From assembly GCA_022393335.1 (NCBI GenBank), contig JAJEKB010021076.1, positions 121,719 to 185,718 of the forward strand: a stretch of DNA of 64,000 nt, read 5' to 3'. Shown piece by piece: positions 1-11,260 of the stretch; position 1 is the first letter of the stretch; each line of letters begins with the position of its first letter. The notes below the pieces were generated by a model, which made no database searches, was not told where the DNA came from, and was given only the letters and a program-made list of their open reading frames with translations. The translations under genes and the position numbers were made by a program. This stretch comes from Macrotrachela quadricornifera (lineage: Eukaryota; Rotifera; Eurotatoria; Philodinida; Philodinidae).

Positions 1-746
1 TTTCCTCGTTTTCTTTTACGATCTTTTTTTTCAATATATATATATATTGTTTTGTTTGTTTTGTTTATTATTATTATTCGTCATCATTCATTATTGTTAT
101 CTTTACTACTAATATATATATATATATAAGTATATATATATCGTCACATCTTTTTCATCTTGTTTTCACACATATCAACAGCTACATAACCCATTATTTA
201 TGTAAGCTTATGGTTTTACATTTATCATAGTTCAAAGCTCTACAATATTATCCCCATAAGATTTTAAGAGCTAACAGTGGATCATTAAAAATAAAACAAG
301 GATCAAGTTTAAGTATTTCATATTTGTTCTTGATTAATGGAATTAAAGTATCATTAATTATTGTTGGAGCGAGAAATGAAAGTGATAGTGATCTTATTAT
401 CGTTCAATAGAAATCCATACTGCTTTATCACTTACATTAAACCTTAAAAAAATATCTTTATTTTTTTCTAGCAGATATACGATATTGAAAATGATCAGTT
501 TCTCGTACGAGAAATTCTTGCATGTTTTTGAATTTGTTAATGAACTTAAAATATTTTGCAATTTTAGACAAACTATATTTCGGAACAGATAATCAATGAC
601 TAATTTGTATTAAAAGTTATAAATGAATTTATTTGATGAAATGATACTGATAAAACATAAATATGAATAGAACAATACGACTGAACATGTTAAGGAATAT
701 GTTTGTGATAGATGAACATTATTTTAAACAACTAACTTTTCATTTA
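1..746. other. AT-rich non-coding stretch with TA microsatellites
   Basis: No coding signal is visible. Short (TA)n runs lie near 37-46, 112-128 and 132-140, and TTTG and TTA triplet runs near 48-77. The stretch ends at the left arm of a foldback element. Confidence 0.6.
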
Positions 747-1776
747 AAGGAGGGGGCGTATAAGAGGCAAAACGGCCCCTTGTCGGAATTCGACTTTGTC
801 CTCCCTATTTCATTACGTTTGGTGTCAAAACTCTATTTCTATTAAAATTAAACAATTTTATTCATTCCACATTGTACGCGACTCGATTTAATTACCCTTC
901 TATTCTCCATATTATATATAGAATATATAATGACAGTATAGCACTTTTGATTATCAGAAACATGCAGATCCACTCTGAATTATATATAAATTGATAGATT
1001 TGATCAAGATCTATCGAATGGTGGTAAAATATCTAATGAAAAAAATGGGTAAGACAGTTCCTTGAGGTATACAATGCTTAATAATGCCAAAACTGCCCTT
1101 TTTTCACTGATTTTTGATCGATTTCTCTTGAATAATCAGGCTAGTTATTTAAAAAATATAATATATTTGAAATCAGTACAAAAAACTAAGTCGATCTATG
1201 TATATTTCAAAACAATTGATTGACTTTCATTTTTGTCGAAAATTTCAGCCCTGGTCCCTTCAGGGATGCGTCAGATTTATCTGATGAAAATGAAAGTCAA
1301 TGAATTATTTTGCAATATACATAGATCGGCTCAGTTTTTTGTGCTGATTTCAAATATATGATTTTTTTAAATAACTAGCCTGACTATTCAAGAGAAAATC
1401 GATCAAAAATCAGTGAAAAAAGGGCAATTTTGGCATTAATAAGCATTGTATACCTCAAGGAACTGTCTTTCCCACTTTTTTCTCTAGATATTTTACCACC
1501 ATTCGATAGATCTTGATCAAATCTATCAATTTATATATAGTTCAGGATGGATCTGCATGTTTCTGATAATCAAAAATGCTATAATGTCATTATATATTCT
1601 ATTTATAATATGAATAATAGAAGCGTAATTAAATCGAGTCGCGTACAATGTGCAATGAATAAAATTGTTTAATTTTAATAGAAATATAGTTCTGACACCA
1701 AACATAATGAAATGAGCAGGACAAAGTCGAATTTCGACAAGGGGCCGTTTTGTCTTCTTATACGCCCTCTTCCTTT
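747..1776. repeat. Foldback element, arms about 480 bp
   Basis: The left arm (about 747-1236) is the reverse complement of the right arm (about 1284-1776) with scattered mismatches and small indels. The outer tips share AAAGGA, a purine run and GGGCGTATAAG. The central loop holds GGTCCCTTCAGGGATG. The only open frames are short accidental ones inside the arms. The inner arm sequence resembles the 4690-4800 part of the TIR element further right, so the two belong to related families. No clear target duplication was found. Confidence 0.85.
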
Positions 1777-1868
1777 CTTTCTTTGCTGCATTACATTCAA
1801 CTATATTATTCCAATGAGCGCATATTTTGGGACAGTTGATCTTGATCCCGTGAAATGAAGATGGATAC

Positions 1869-1942
1869 GCTCGGGTAGCTCAGTGGTCATAGAGCAAGCT
1901 CGTGGTTGCAGTAGATCGGTGGGTCGATTCTACTATCGGGCG
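1869..1942 (+). tRNA. tRNA-like sequence, probably a pseudo-tRNA or SINE head
   Basis: A cloverleaf can be drawn except for the anticodon arm. The acceptor GCTCGGG pairs with ATCGGGC with one mismatch. The D arm is GCTC..GAGC, matching an A box (TAGCTCAGTGGTCATAGAGC). The T arm GGTGG/CTACT closes a loop with GTCGATTC, close to a B box but with G for the first invariant T. No good anticodon stem forms. A T-rich run (TTTATTTTTTTC) follows at once, as at a Pol III terminator. I assign no amino acid. It could be a degenerate tRNA or a tRNA-derived SINE. Confidence 0.45.
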
Positions 1943-2172
1943 TTTATTTTTTTCTCCGTTTTATCCAACCTTGGAGGTAGAAGCTGGTGGATATATAATA
2001 GTGCATATATGTGTGACGTGTAATAATGCCTGGAAAGCAACGATGTAAGTTATTATTGTGATCAGAATAGATCTAATTTCGAGGTCTTGAAGTGTTCGTC
2101 GATATCAGATATTTTCGAGATATATATTGAACAATGAGTATGATATCGTTTGGTAATCTGTTGAGGCACAGC

Positions 2173-2179
2173 TATAAAA
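2173..2179 (+). promoter_or_regulatory. TATA box upstream of the DDE transposase gene
   Basis: TATAAAA sits in the context GCTATAAAAGGACGG, about 70 bp before the first open coding frame on the same strand. A strong donor-like AAG|GTAAGT follows at about 2230, so the 5' UTR may be spliced. Function is inferred from sequence and position only. Confidence 0.5.
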
Positions 2180-2240
2180 GGACGGTATCGAGTCTAAGTC
2201 AAATCACATTGCTGTGGCAGTCGCAAGAAGGTAAGTTCAA

Positions 2241-3231
2241 TTGCCAAGAACGAATCAAATTACATGTGTGAGATGCGAAAAGCAAATCAATGACGACGTC
2301 GTTTATATGGATTTCAACAGCCTATTTCGTTTGTTTCTCTCCGCTCGGACATTAAAAAAAGTAGCACATTCGGATCCAGCTTGTCGAAAATGTCGGTCGA
2401 ATTTCGACAACTGGATACGAAAGACAAAAGGTGATTTCGACGATATCCTTGCTGGAAACGGTGTGGAAAATATTATGGTGAGTACTTTTCGTGATTCGCA
2501 TTTCTTGTTAATGGTGTACTGTATGTCGAGAAGAAGATCGTGTACCGTTCAAAGTCATGTCAAAATCGCAGCGCAAGATGGTCTTTGTAAAGTGTGCTAT
2601 CTTTGTACCACCTGGAAATCGGTGTTGCAAGAAGTACCTCTACAACGATCATCTTTTGTTCGAAGCTCTGCAGCCAATCACGGGTATCGAGGTCGATATG
2701 GTGTCATTGGACGCCAATGCCATCATTGAAGTAGTGAGTGATTGTTGCAGAACGATCCAGTTTATGAAAACATTTGATTTCGATGACCCGATGTCTCTCG
2801 ATGATCACTCATATTACAATATCACAGGGCTGCACCGAGGTAAAGGATGACCAAGAAATATTTTATTCTAATATAGCATTTAGGTCAATTCAATCATCTA
2901 CTGAACAACATTGCATCGATGCGAAATTCTCGTATTCGATCGACTCGAGTGGCTCTAGCGGTCTGTCTGGCCAAAATGCGACTTGGCCTAAGTAATACTG
3001 TGCTTGCAACCATCTTCCATTTCAAGGGCAACCGAACTGTCTCCAGAATTATTCACGCTGTCGCAGAAGCGCTTCAGAAGGATTTTGTTCCTAATCCTCT
3101 TAATTTCCAACACATGAACAGAGGCAGCGTTCTTCAACATCATCAAACCTCGATTGCATCAGAGCTAATAGCAGAACTGGATGATCAAGTGATTATTTTT
3201 ATGGATGGCACAAACCTGTTCAAATATAAAT
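2241..3231 (+). pseudogene. 5' part of a spliced DDE transposase gene, truncated by a foldback insertion
   Basis: Three coding blocks join in frame. Block 1 (about 2241-2477) encodes a zinc-binding N-terminus with CVRC and CRKC pairs. The donor is GTGAGT. Block 2 (2572-2839) has the 'PPGNRCC' segment. The donor GTAAAG at 2840 and acceptor TTTAG at 2883 restore a split Gly codon. Block 3 (2884-3231) carries 'SMRNS', a helical recognition region and 'VIIFMDGTNLF', which corresponds to the first catalytic Asp of DDE_Tnp_4/Harbinger-like nucleases. Just after that motif the frame runs into the arm of the next element, so the second Asp, the Glu and the C-terminus are missing. No ATG lies at the open frame's start; the first visible Met is within 'VVYMDF'. 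A TATA box lies upstream. Family assignment rests on remembered similarity to rotifer and invertebrate DDE proteins. Confidence 0.6.
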
Positions 3232-3237
3232 TATAAT

Positions 3238-4450
3238 AATTTTCGATTACGAAAAAGCAGCATATCGTGATAATTCTCAATTTTTTATGTGAAAAAGAAG
3301 AAAAACGAAAGACACAAATTTTTTTATATGAAATTTTATTTGTATAAATTAATAGAATTTTCGATCTTTTCTGTTGTTTTATGTCGATCATCAGCAGTAA
3401 AGTCAAAGAAATCAATATTAATGGTAATGATAATTTATATTTGATAATTATGAAATGTAGTTCTTCTGAAGTGTAAAATTAAAGTTGGTATGACATTGAG
3501 CACTCACTCTCACTTGAGTTTTTTCTTTATTTATGAATTTATGGTCATTTAATTACATTATAAATGCTAATTAATTATTCTATGGTTATGTTATATTGGT
3601 CTTGCTATTATATTAATATAAATTATGTTATCCTGGTTTTGGTATTATTATTTTTATTATATTACAGGGTGTTCAAAAACCTTTACGCTCCCACTCAGGT
3701 TCAACTTTAAGAACAAGTGACTCCACTAAGTATCTCATACCAAATTGAAGCCCGCAAAAAACTACATCGACGAGTACAGTTAGACCAAACATTGTCTATT
3801 AAATTATTGAAAAATTTTGTACTGTATCTCAAGATGTCATATATTCTACAAGGTGTTACAAAACCTTTATATCTCTCGTGGTTCGAGCTTAAGATCAAAT
3901 GATTTCACTAAGTATTTTGTACCAAATTGAAGCCCGTAAAAAACTGCATCGATTAGTGCAATTGAACTAAACATTGTCTATTACATTATTAAAAAATTTT
4001 GCACTGTATATTTAGATGTCATAGATTCTATTATATCAGATGTATGACATCTTGATATACAGTGCAAGACTCTTCAATAATGTAATAGACAATGTTTAGT
4101 TCAATTGCACTCATGGATGCAGTTTTTTGCGGGCTTCAATTTGGTATAAAATACTTAGTGAAATCATTTGACCTTAAGGTCGAACCATGGGGGCGTAAAG
4201 GTTTTTGAACACCCTGTATATCAATATTATCATGTACTTTATTGTTTTGGTGTGTACTATCATTACCATTAATATTGATTTCTTTGACTATACCGCTGAT
4301 GATCGACATAAAACAACAGAAAAGATCGAAAATTCTATTAATTTATACAAATAAAATTTCATATAAAAAAATTTATGTCTTTCGTTCTTCTTCTTTTTCT
4401 CATAAAAATTGAGAATTATCACGATATGCTGCTTTTTCGTAATCAAAAAT
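3238..4450. mobile_element. Foldback element that interrupts the DDE transposase gene
   Basis: The left arm about 3238-3436 (GATTACGAAAAAGCAGCAT and onward) pairs with the right arm about 4247-4450, near 95% by eye. Between them lies a second, nested inverted-repeat element (3666-4217). Insertion ended the upstream reading frame immediately after its first catalytic motif. No transposase is encoded inside. Confidence 0.85.
3666..4217. mobile_element. Nested TA-flanked MITE with an internal duplication
   Basis: The tips CAGGGTGTTCAAAAACC and GGTTTTTGAACACCCTG form a terminal inverted repeat flanked by TA, as for Tc1/mariner-type elements. Internally a roughly 180-bp unit occurs three times: direct copies at 3666-3845 and 3851-4030, and an inverted copy at about 4040-4217. 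The element therefore looks like a MITE whose left arm was duplicated. Confidence 0.75.
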
Positions 4451-4457
4451 TACTCAC

Positions 4458-6615
4458 GGGTATCCAAAAGTAGTGAGAGTGGTACCTTTTTGTGTACTCA
4501 AAAAGTGAGTACACTCTAGAATCGGTCAGTGTGTCCGGCCGTCCGTATACACGATAACTCTTCACAGATACATGCAGTTGAGCTGAAATTTTGTGCATAG
4601 AATTGTCTCATCAATATCTCGGTCGAGTTCGAAGATGAGAAGGATCCGCCAAGAAATGGCTGAGTCATTGAAAAAATTGTCATTATTCACTAGACCATCC
4701 CTGAGGGGGGGTACAGGGATTTTTTCAAAAAAAATTTTTTTTCTCACAATTATTCACAACATATATAAATCGACTCAGTTTTTAACGCTGATTCCGAATC
4801 TGATATTAGTTTTGAGCTAAATCATAGCTTTCTAACAAAACATCGCCTGAGAAAGGTCTCAAAATGCACAAAAACTGTATTCAGAAACCAAATTATCTAG
4901 ATATGTCTCAGATGAACAGTAGTTTTGGGGTTTTCCAAATGCCTGGTTTTATAGCTAATCAAAAGGACTATCGAAAGGTAAAAACCCGAACTCAGCAGCT
5001 ATTAATATTGGTGATTTATTAGGAAAATACTGATGCCTGTATTTATCATATATCTCTTATAGATTCATGAGGTTGCTTTAGATCGTAATCCCGATAGATA
5101 CAAACGCAAATCCATTCTGAAACAACTCTGTCTACCCAGTTTTTCAAGCTGAACACGAATCTGAACTTAGATTCTGTAATTTCTAAAGATATTGTATCAA
5201 TTTGGGAGTAAAGTCAATGGTCACTAGATAGGGTCACCTACAGTGTGGTCCATGTGAACTTGGCTCCTTAGTTTTTTTATCTTTGCAAATTAGTGGCAAA
5301 AAATGTGTCTTGACGAGATCTATGTCTTGTAGGAAAATAAGTCTAGGATCTCGTGCACCACTTGAGAAAAGTTCAAAATATTACCTCCAAGAGTGTAGTA
5401 TTTCTTCGAACTTACGCAGTTTTTGACTTCTATCACTTCTTTTATCTCATATGTTACTCACTTGAGTAGAATGAATTTGTAGACTAAACTGTTTTTTGTC
5501 CAATTGAGACATTCTCGAGCTCAAATGGCCAGGCTGTTCACAAGATAAGGTTTCGAGGGTGAGGATACACTCAACACAACTATTTTTAGACAATTTAATA
5601 AAAAATAATTTGTCGTCAATTCTTTTTACTTTTTGAAGTACACATAACACTCGGATTTAAATCCGAGGTTTCCACATTTATTTTGCTTACAGAAAGCTCG
5701 AACAATTTTTCTTTTTTCATAAAGAGAAAGAGCGTTTTTTGCTCTATTTTTCTATGCTATTTGATCACTATTCATCTAATATCATAGTAATAAAATTTTG
5801 ATCAACACTGTTTTTGTTGACACCTAGCTGGTTAGTTTAGATCATAACGGATGAAGCACTTAAATTTTATTTTGTCATTTTATCGTCGTTCAACAAGTTA
5901 TCTTAAATAATCAAAATATACCACAAGATACAGGATGAAAAGCTGCACAATTTATAAAGGACTATTTATTTTACAATTGCACTCTTTTGTTTTCAGAACC
6001 AGGAAAACTCTGAGCGGTAAAGTATCGACGTTGTGAAAATAGGGTCTTTTTTTGGTAAAAACCGTATTCGTTTTTTCCTATGCCATCTTCTTATAGTTGT
6101 TCTTTGGAAATTGTAGAACTTTTCAAGCTGCATCTTGTAGTGTATTTTGTTTTTCAAAGAAACCTATCAAATAATAATAAGAAGATGACATGGAAAAAAA
6201 GGAATACAACTTTTACCAAAATCAAGGTGCTGTTTTCGCAAAGTCGAAATTTTGTCGCTCAAAGTTTTCCTCATTTTGAAAAGAAAAAAGTGCAACTACA
6301 AAACAAGCAGGTTTTTATAAATTGTAGAACTTTTTATGCTGCATCTTGTGGTATATTTTGAGCTTTTAATACAACGTATTAAACGATGATAGAATGAAAT
6401 TCAAAATGCTTCACGCGTTTTGATCTAAACTAACCAGCTAGGTGTCAACAAAAACAGTGTTGATCAAAATTTTATTACTATGATATTAGATGAATAGTGA
6501 TCAAATAGCATAGAAAGATAGAGCAATAGACGCTCTATCTTTTTATAAAAAAAGAAAATTTGTTCGAGCTTTCTGTAAGCAAAAAAGGTACCACTCTCAT
6601 TACTTTTCGATACCC
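4458..6615. mobile_element. 2.2-kb non-autonomous TIR element with internal foldback
   Basis: The ends GGGTATCCAAAAGTAGTGAG (4458) and the inverse of GGGTATCGAAAAGTAATGAG (ending 6615) are inverted repeats of about 33 bp that continue through GTGGTACCTTTTT. The right half (about 5684-6586) is a foldback with roughly 400-bp arms; the left half (4560-5680) is single copy with no open frame worth calling. The element contains three copies of the core motif related to CAAGATGCAGC..GAAAAGCT (5913-5960 plus, 6111-6150 minus, 6313-6360 minus). No transposase is visible. Confidence 0.8.
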
Positions 6616-6991
6616 CTAAGTAGTTGTATTCTTGAAGTTAAAAAGTAAAAATAAAATTTTCGAAAAAAATGCAAAAAAATTCTTATCTAACCAATACTTG
6701 GCCAAATATTTGTTCACGCAATTTACATAGTACGCATCATCTATCGTGAATGAATAAGTAATCCTTATCTGCTTGATATTTTGAGTAAAAGATAGGAACT
6801 CTTATTACTCAAAAAATAAATGCGAAATCCCATTGACATTATCGATTTCAATTGAGGAATATTCGAAAGCGTAGTTATTTATTCAAAAATGGTAAAACTG
6901 ATTACACTACGCAAGGAAAAAGAAAACGATCGAGATATATAAATCGTTATATAATGGATAAAATGAGTTAGTCAATAAGAAAGAAGAATGT
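6616..6991. other. Intergenic, no feature seen
   Basis: AT-rich sequence between the TIR element and the 3' end of the EF-hand exon. It would contain the 3' UTR of that minus-strand gene. No convincing conserved element is visible. Confidence 0.5.
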
Positions 6992-7479
6992 CTAAGCAGT
7001 TTCATTAGCAGATGAATCTTCATTTTCATAAGCAGTTTCATTAGCAGATGAATCTTCATTTTCATAAGCAGTTTCATTAGCAGATGAATCTTCATTTTCA
7101 TAAGCAGTTGCAAGGCCACCGTATTCGATACCTAGAACTATAAGAAGTTGTAGCGTCTGAGCAAGCTCCTTAACTTCGTGGTTTTCGGTGATGATTTGGT
7201 GAAGTTCCTTTTCGGATATTTGTGTTTTATCACCAAAAGCCTTGCTTATCATCTTCTTGATCTCATCTGGGTGATAATCCGGATTGTCCTGTTTTTTGTC
7301 TCCTTTCTCTTCACCTATCTTGGTCATGATGATAGAAAAGTTACAGACCTCAGCTTGTGTAAGAAAGCCATCACGATCAACATCGCACAAGTTGAAAAGA
7401 CACTTCGTCATTATTTCAGGGTGATGTGTTTTACCAATTAATGCGACAGCCAATAAATATTCATACAATGAAATCTTGC
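6992..7479 (-). CDS. EF-hand calcium-binding protein, C-terminal exon with a triple 12-residue repeat
   Basis: The minus-strand exon begins after an acceptor (TGTATTTTTTAG|GC) in phase 1 and ends with TAG at 6992. It encodes 'GKISLYEYLLAVALIG' and then a canonical EF-hand loop DVDRDGFLTQAE, with acidic or oxygen ligands at positions 1, 3, 5 and 12. A charged segment follows with a possible degenerate second EF-hand helix ('KTQISEKELHQII'). The C-terminus is three exact tandem copies of AYENEDSSANET (36 bp each, 6993-7100). The arrangement resembles neuronal-calcium-sensor or calcineurin-B-like proteins, but the N-terminal exons are not identifiable upstream, where a foldback has inserted at 8097. 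Calcium binding is predicted from the loop; the acidic repeat tail is unusual for the family. Confidence 0.7.
6993..7100. repeat. 36-bp tandem repeat, three exact copies, in frame
   Basis: Three identical 36-bp units at 6993-7028, 7029-7064 and 7065-7100 code on the minus strand for AYENEDSSANET. Perfect identity, including third codon positions, implies recent expansion. Confidence 0.95.
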
Positions 7480-8096
7480 CTAAAAAATACAAATAATATG
7501 AGATTGCAATTCAAGTCATTTTATTTTTAAATATTTTATTCATTATTCTAGTTTAATCAGATAATTGTGATTATTGGATTATATCAAAATGATTTATTTT
7601 ATGTCGAATATAAGACGATTTTGGCTATGAAGAAGAAGCTCATTCAGAGCGGTTCGAATGACCACTATTGGACGGGAATAGATGCGAATGACCGATTAAC
7701 TTCCCCCTCTCTTGATTTTTATTCTAAGCTTTATGTGTAACTCGGTTAAACACATTGAATATTGAACAGTTAACGAGGAGGTTGATAAAGCTACTTAATA
7801 ATTGTACATTTTATTTAATTTATTTTACTGTTACATGTAAAAAGCTTCTATTCTTAGTCTTTTTCCAAAGGAGTATTTCGACGTGCCACGATTTCTATCA
7901 GAATAGAGAAAACATCGAAGGTGAAAAATATACCCTAAAGATTATTTCCAAAATCTGTCAGTTTTTGTCCCGACACGGTTTTTTCCACCATCAAACAAAC
8001 TTCTTCGCTATCGATGTCTCAAAAGTAAGTTTAGTAGAAACAATTGACCAAAGTTAGATATTGATTCACGAGATGTTTGAGACATTTTCAAAATAT
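7480..8096. other. Upstream or intronic sequence of the EF-hand gene
   Basis: This should contain the intron and perhaps upstream exons of the minus-strand EF-hand gene, but I cannot find an EF-hand-coding exon. A plus-strand open stretch at 7755-8054 ends near an AAAA|GTAAGT donor-like site and may be chance. Confidence 0.4.
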
Positions 8097-9125
8097 CTAC
8101 TATCCATTTCAAAATAGAAGGCGAGTGATTGTAAGTTGAATAACCCGACAATGGTAATAGCTTTTAAGGTCGGGTTTTCGGTGTTGTGTAGCTAAGACTG
8201 GGGCACATAATGATATGTAAAAAAATTTTTTTCCCCTTAGCCTGAGGGGGGGGGGGTTTCAGGCAAACCTTTGCAAACCAGGCATGCTAAAGATAGAAGA
8301 CATGATAGATTTTTGTTTTGGACAAATGCATTGGATGCGCAAAATTCTTCTCTACATTTCTACGCAAACCGCAAGTTTCTACGACGGTCCATTCGAATGC
8401 TACAGTTTCTACAGCAAAACCTGTGAAAAACAAGGTTTTCAGCCCGGAAAGCATGCTTTTTTGTTCGATACACGTTCCCACACAATGCCTTTATAGGTTT
8501 TCCACATCGCTGCTCATTGTGGCAATGTTTATTTTGCTCTACCGTAAAGTTTATTTTTGTCCATTGCCGAAATCGGCTCCAATTCAGCTGATTTTGAGCC
8601 TATTAGGCCTTGAATTACGCCTGAAATAATACAACTTGCGCGTTGCAAATGAAATCTGATCATTCCATCCTTCAATGTGCAATTGAATTTCAGGCTGACT
8701 GGTGCATAGCGCGTCTTTCTCCTCGAAATGATGTACACTTTATATAAGAGGAAGTATTCTGTTTGTGGAGCATTCTGTTAGAGGATGATATATATCATCC
8801 TCTACAGATTTATGTTTCTTTTTGTTCTCTACACATATTTCTTTTCGTTCTTCACATTTTTTCTGTTCTTCATATATGCACATATGTTCACATATGTTCA
8901 TATACGTTTCTACTCTTTTACCATATGTGAATATATGATGACATACTTCTTTTGCTTTTCTATGTTTCATCATCTATTTCTCTGTCCAACTCCTATTTCA
9001 TCATCTTTTCTCTTTGTTCATCTTCTATTTCCATAATCTCCTCACTGTCCATCTTTATTTCATCATCGTTTCTTTGTTAGATTTCATCTTATGTTTGCTC
9101 TCAAAACACTCACTTTTGTCTAAGC

Positions 9126-9326
9126 GATATTCGACCCTTGCCAGAAGAGTACATTGCTGCTGTCGACGATGAAACCATTCTTCGATTTACCGATCATGCT
9201 CGAAAGGCCGAAAAGAAATTTCGGACGGTCGATGATTTTGTCAAAGAAGATATAGAACCACATTTACTGAGTGAAGACGAAAATGGTGAGTCTGATTTCG
9301 AACCAGCACAGACGACGAAGATGTAG
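9126..9326 (+). pseudogene. Acidic C-terminal coding fragment carried in a foldback spacer
   Basis: An open frame without its own convincing start reads '..IRPLPEEYIAAVDDETILRF', then a charged stretch, ending '..SEDENGESDFEPAQTTKM' and TAG. It has normal-looking codon use and is followed by AATAAA at about 9360, so it looks like the 3' end of a real gene or transposase. I do not recognise the family. The spacer position suggests that the foldback captured it or derives from an autonomous parent element. Confidence 0.45.
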
Positions 9327-9357
9327 AGTTTTGATTCGATATTTATACAATTTTTCT

Positions 9358-9366
9358 GTAAATAAA
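9358..9366 (+). terminator. Poly(A) signal AATAAA
   Basis: GTAAATAAACAG lies about 35 bp after the stop codon of the coding fragment in the foldback spacer and fits a polyadenylation signal. Confidence 0.45.
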
Positions 9367-10346
9367 CAGTACTTAGATTTCTTCACACCTACACGACTTA
9401 TTTTAAGCGCTGATAATTACACGCAAATGTGACGAGCTGAAATAAATCTTTAGAAATGAAAAATTGAGTTAAAGTCAAGGTCCAATAGGCTCAAAATCAG
9501 CTGAAATGGAGCCGATTTCGGCAATGGACAAAAATAAACTTTACGGTAGAGCAAAATAAACATTGCCACAATGAGCAGCGATGTGGAAAACCTATAAAGG
9601 CATTGTGTGGGAACGTGTATCGAACAAAAAAGCATGCTTTCCGGGCTGAAAACCTTGTTTTTCACAGGTTTTGCTGTAGAAACTGTAGCATTCGAATGGA
9701 CCGTCGTAGAAACTTGCGGTTTGCGTAGAAATGTAGAGAAGAATTTTGCGCATCCAATGCATTTGTCCAAAACAAAAATCTATCATGTCTTCTATCTTTA
9801 GCATGCCTGGTTTGCAAAGGTTTGCCTGAAACCCCCCCCCCTCAGGCTAAGGGGAAAAAAAATTTTTTTACATATCATTATGTGCCCCAGTCTTAGCTAC
9901 ACAACACCGAAAACCCGACCTTAAAAGCTATTACCATTGTCGGGTTATTCAACTTACAATCACTCGCCTTCTATTTTGAAATGGATAGTAGCATGATCAT
10001 AACGTAGTCAATACATCTCAGAAAGATTTTGATGTGTACTTTTGAACTATTTAGTTAATAAGATATGAAATGAATGTAAAAATTCTCATATTCTGATATT
10101 TCTACACTGAAACTGGAGATACAGTAAAATTTGATTATCTCCGTTCAGGCTCGCCAACAGCAGCCTTTATTTTAACCTTGTTAGTTTCTCGATGAGACCT
10201 TTAATTTGGCCTAAATACATATAAGATTCTTTACTAACAACACAAACCCTTCCCTTGTCAGAGGGTTCAAAATAAAACTCACGTTCACCCTCACTCCACA
10301 CCCTTTATTTGAAGAAAAAGAAGAAAACTAATCCATAATTTTGAGT

Positions 10347-11260
10347 TTATTCCATTGAAAAACGTTGAATACGATTATTTCGCCCATCGGAGACGTAAAG
10401 ATTGCCATATCGATCGAAGGACAAACCTTCGAGATCGTTGAGCTGATTTGCACCTGCTCCTCGACCGTTTCCACCTGCAATGACAGTGCCCTGTTTCGCT
10501 CCTTGAGGCCAACGCGTCACTCGATCATTTGCCCTCTCTGCCACATAGATGGTACCCAACGTATCGACGGACAGGCCTTGAGGAAGCGACACTTGTGTCG
10601 TAGCATTTCCTGCGCCTTGACCTCCAGCAACAATAATTCCTTCTTTTGCATCTTTATTCCATTTCATCACACGATGATTGCGATAGTCTGACACGTAGAC
10701 AGTCTGGTCTCGATCGACAAAGATGTAGCCCGGAGCGTTGAATTGATTGAGATCAGTACCTTTGCCATTGCCACCGGCCACAAGAGTTCCATTCTTGTCT
10801 CCTATTTGATATCGTCTTACTTCATCTTTCGTGTACTCAGATACGTAGAGATATCTCTGATCATCCATGGCTAATCCATAACAATTGATGTTGTCGATGA
10901 GGATTTCACCTTGAGTTGTGCCACTACGACGAGACCATTGTACGACGCGCTGATTCCCTAGATCACAAATAATGATACTATTACTCTCGTTATCGATCAA
11001 TACATCGGTTGGAACCGTCAATTGATCCGATCGATTTCCTCGGCCATGACCACCAGCTACCACTTGTCCATCCGTATCACCCATCTTCCATTGAGTGACA
11101 CGATCATTGTCCCATTCACCGATGATCATCGTTTGATCATCATCGATGAAGAGACCATTAGGATACTGGAGTTGATTGGTGGCATTGCCTGCTCCACGGC
11201 CTCCGGCAACGGCCACCCCATTCTGCTTCCATCGGGCATCGGCTGGAATATTGGGACTTA
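10347..11260 (-). CDS. NHL-repeat beta-propeller protein, main exon
   Basis: The exon starts after an acceptor (CATTATAG|TA) in phase 1, reads 'SPNIPADARWKQNG' and then about six NHL-type blades, each with the pattern VAGG.G.G...NQL..P.G...D....IY..D..N.RV..W. It ends '..NNRIQRFSME' and TAA at 10347, a natural C-terminal closure. The exon has no stops. NHL propellers usually bind proteins or RNA; in bdelloid rotifers this secreted-looking type is a large family with no assigned role. The first exon is probably the signal-peptide exon at 13787-13844: that exon ends in phase 1 and would join to give '..TATAS-VSPNIPADARW'. The 2.5-kb intron would contain a foldback and other transposon ends. Confidence 0.85.

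Larger units (their letters stand above)
8097..9991. mobile_element. Foldback element with near-identical 510-bp arms
   Basis: The left arm (about 8097-8612) and right arm (about 9477-9991) are almost perfect reverse complements; the same 70-residue and 64-residue open frames appear unchanged in both. Each arm includes a poly-G/poly-C run next to CCTTAGCCTGAGG. The 860-bp spacer holds a 26-bp perfect palindrome at 8779-8804, a pyrimidine-rich stretch and the 3' end of a coding sequence. High arm identity suggests a recent insertion or ongoing arm conversion. No transposase is present. Confidence 0.9.

Noticed and set aside
7755..8054. 100-codon plus-strand open frame near a donor-like site
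   Set aside because: No recognisable domain, no plausible start context, and it overlaps the expected upstream region of the minus-strand EF-hand gene.
8284..9804. Pairs of identical open frames of 60-105 codons in opposite orientation
   Set aside because: They are mirror images within the arms of the foldback at 8097-9991 and overlap each other on both strands; nothing supports translation.
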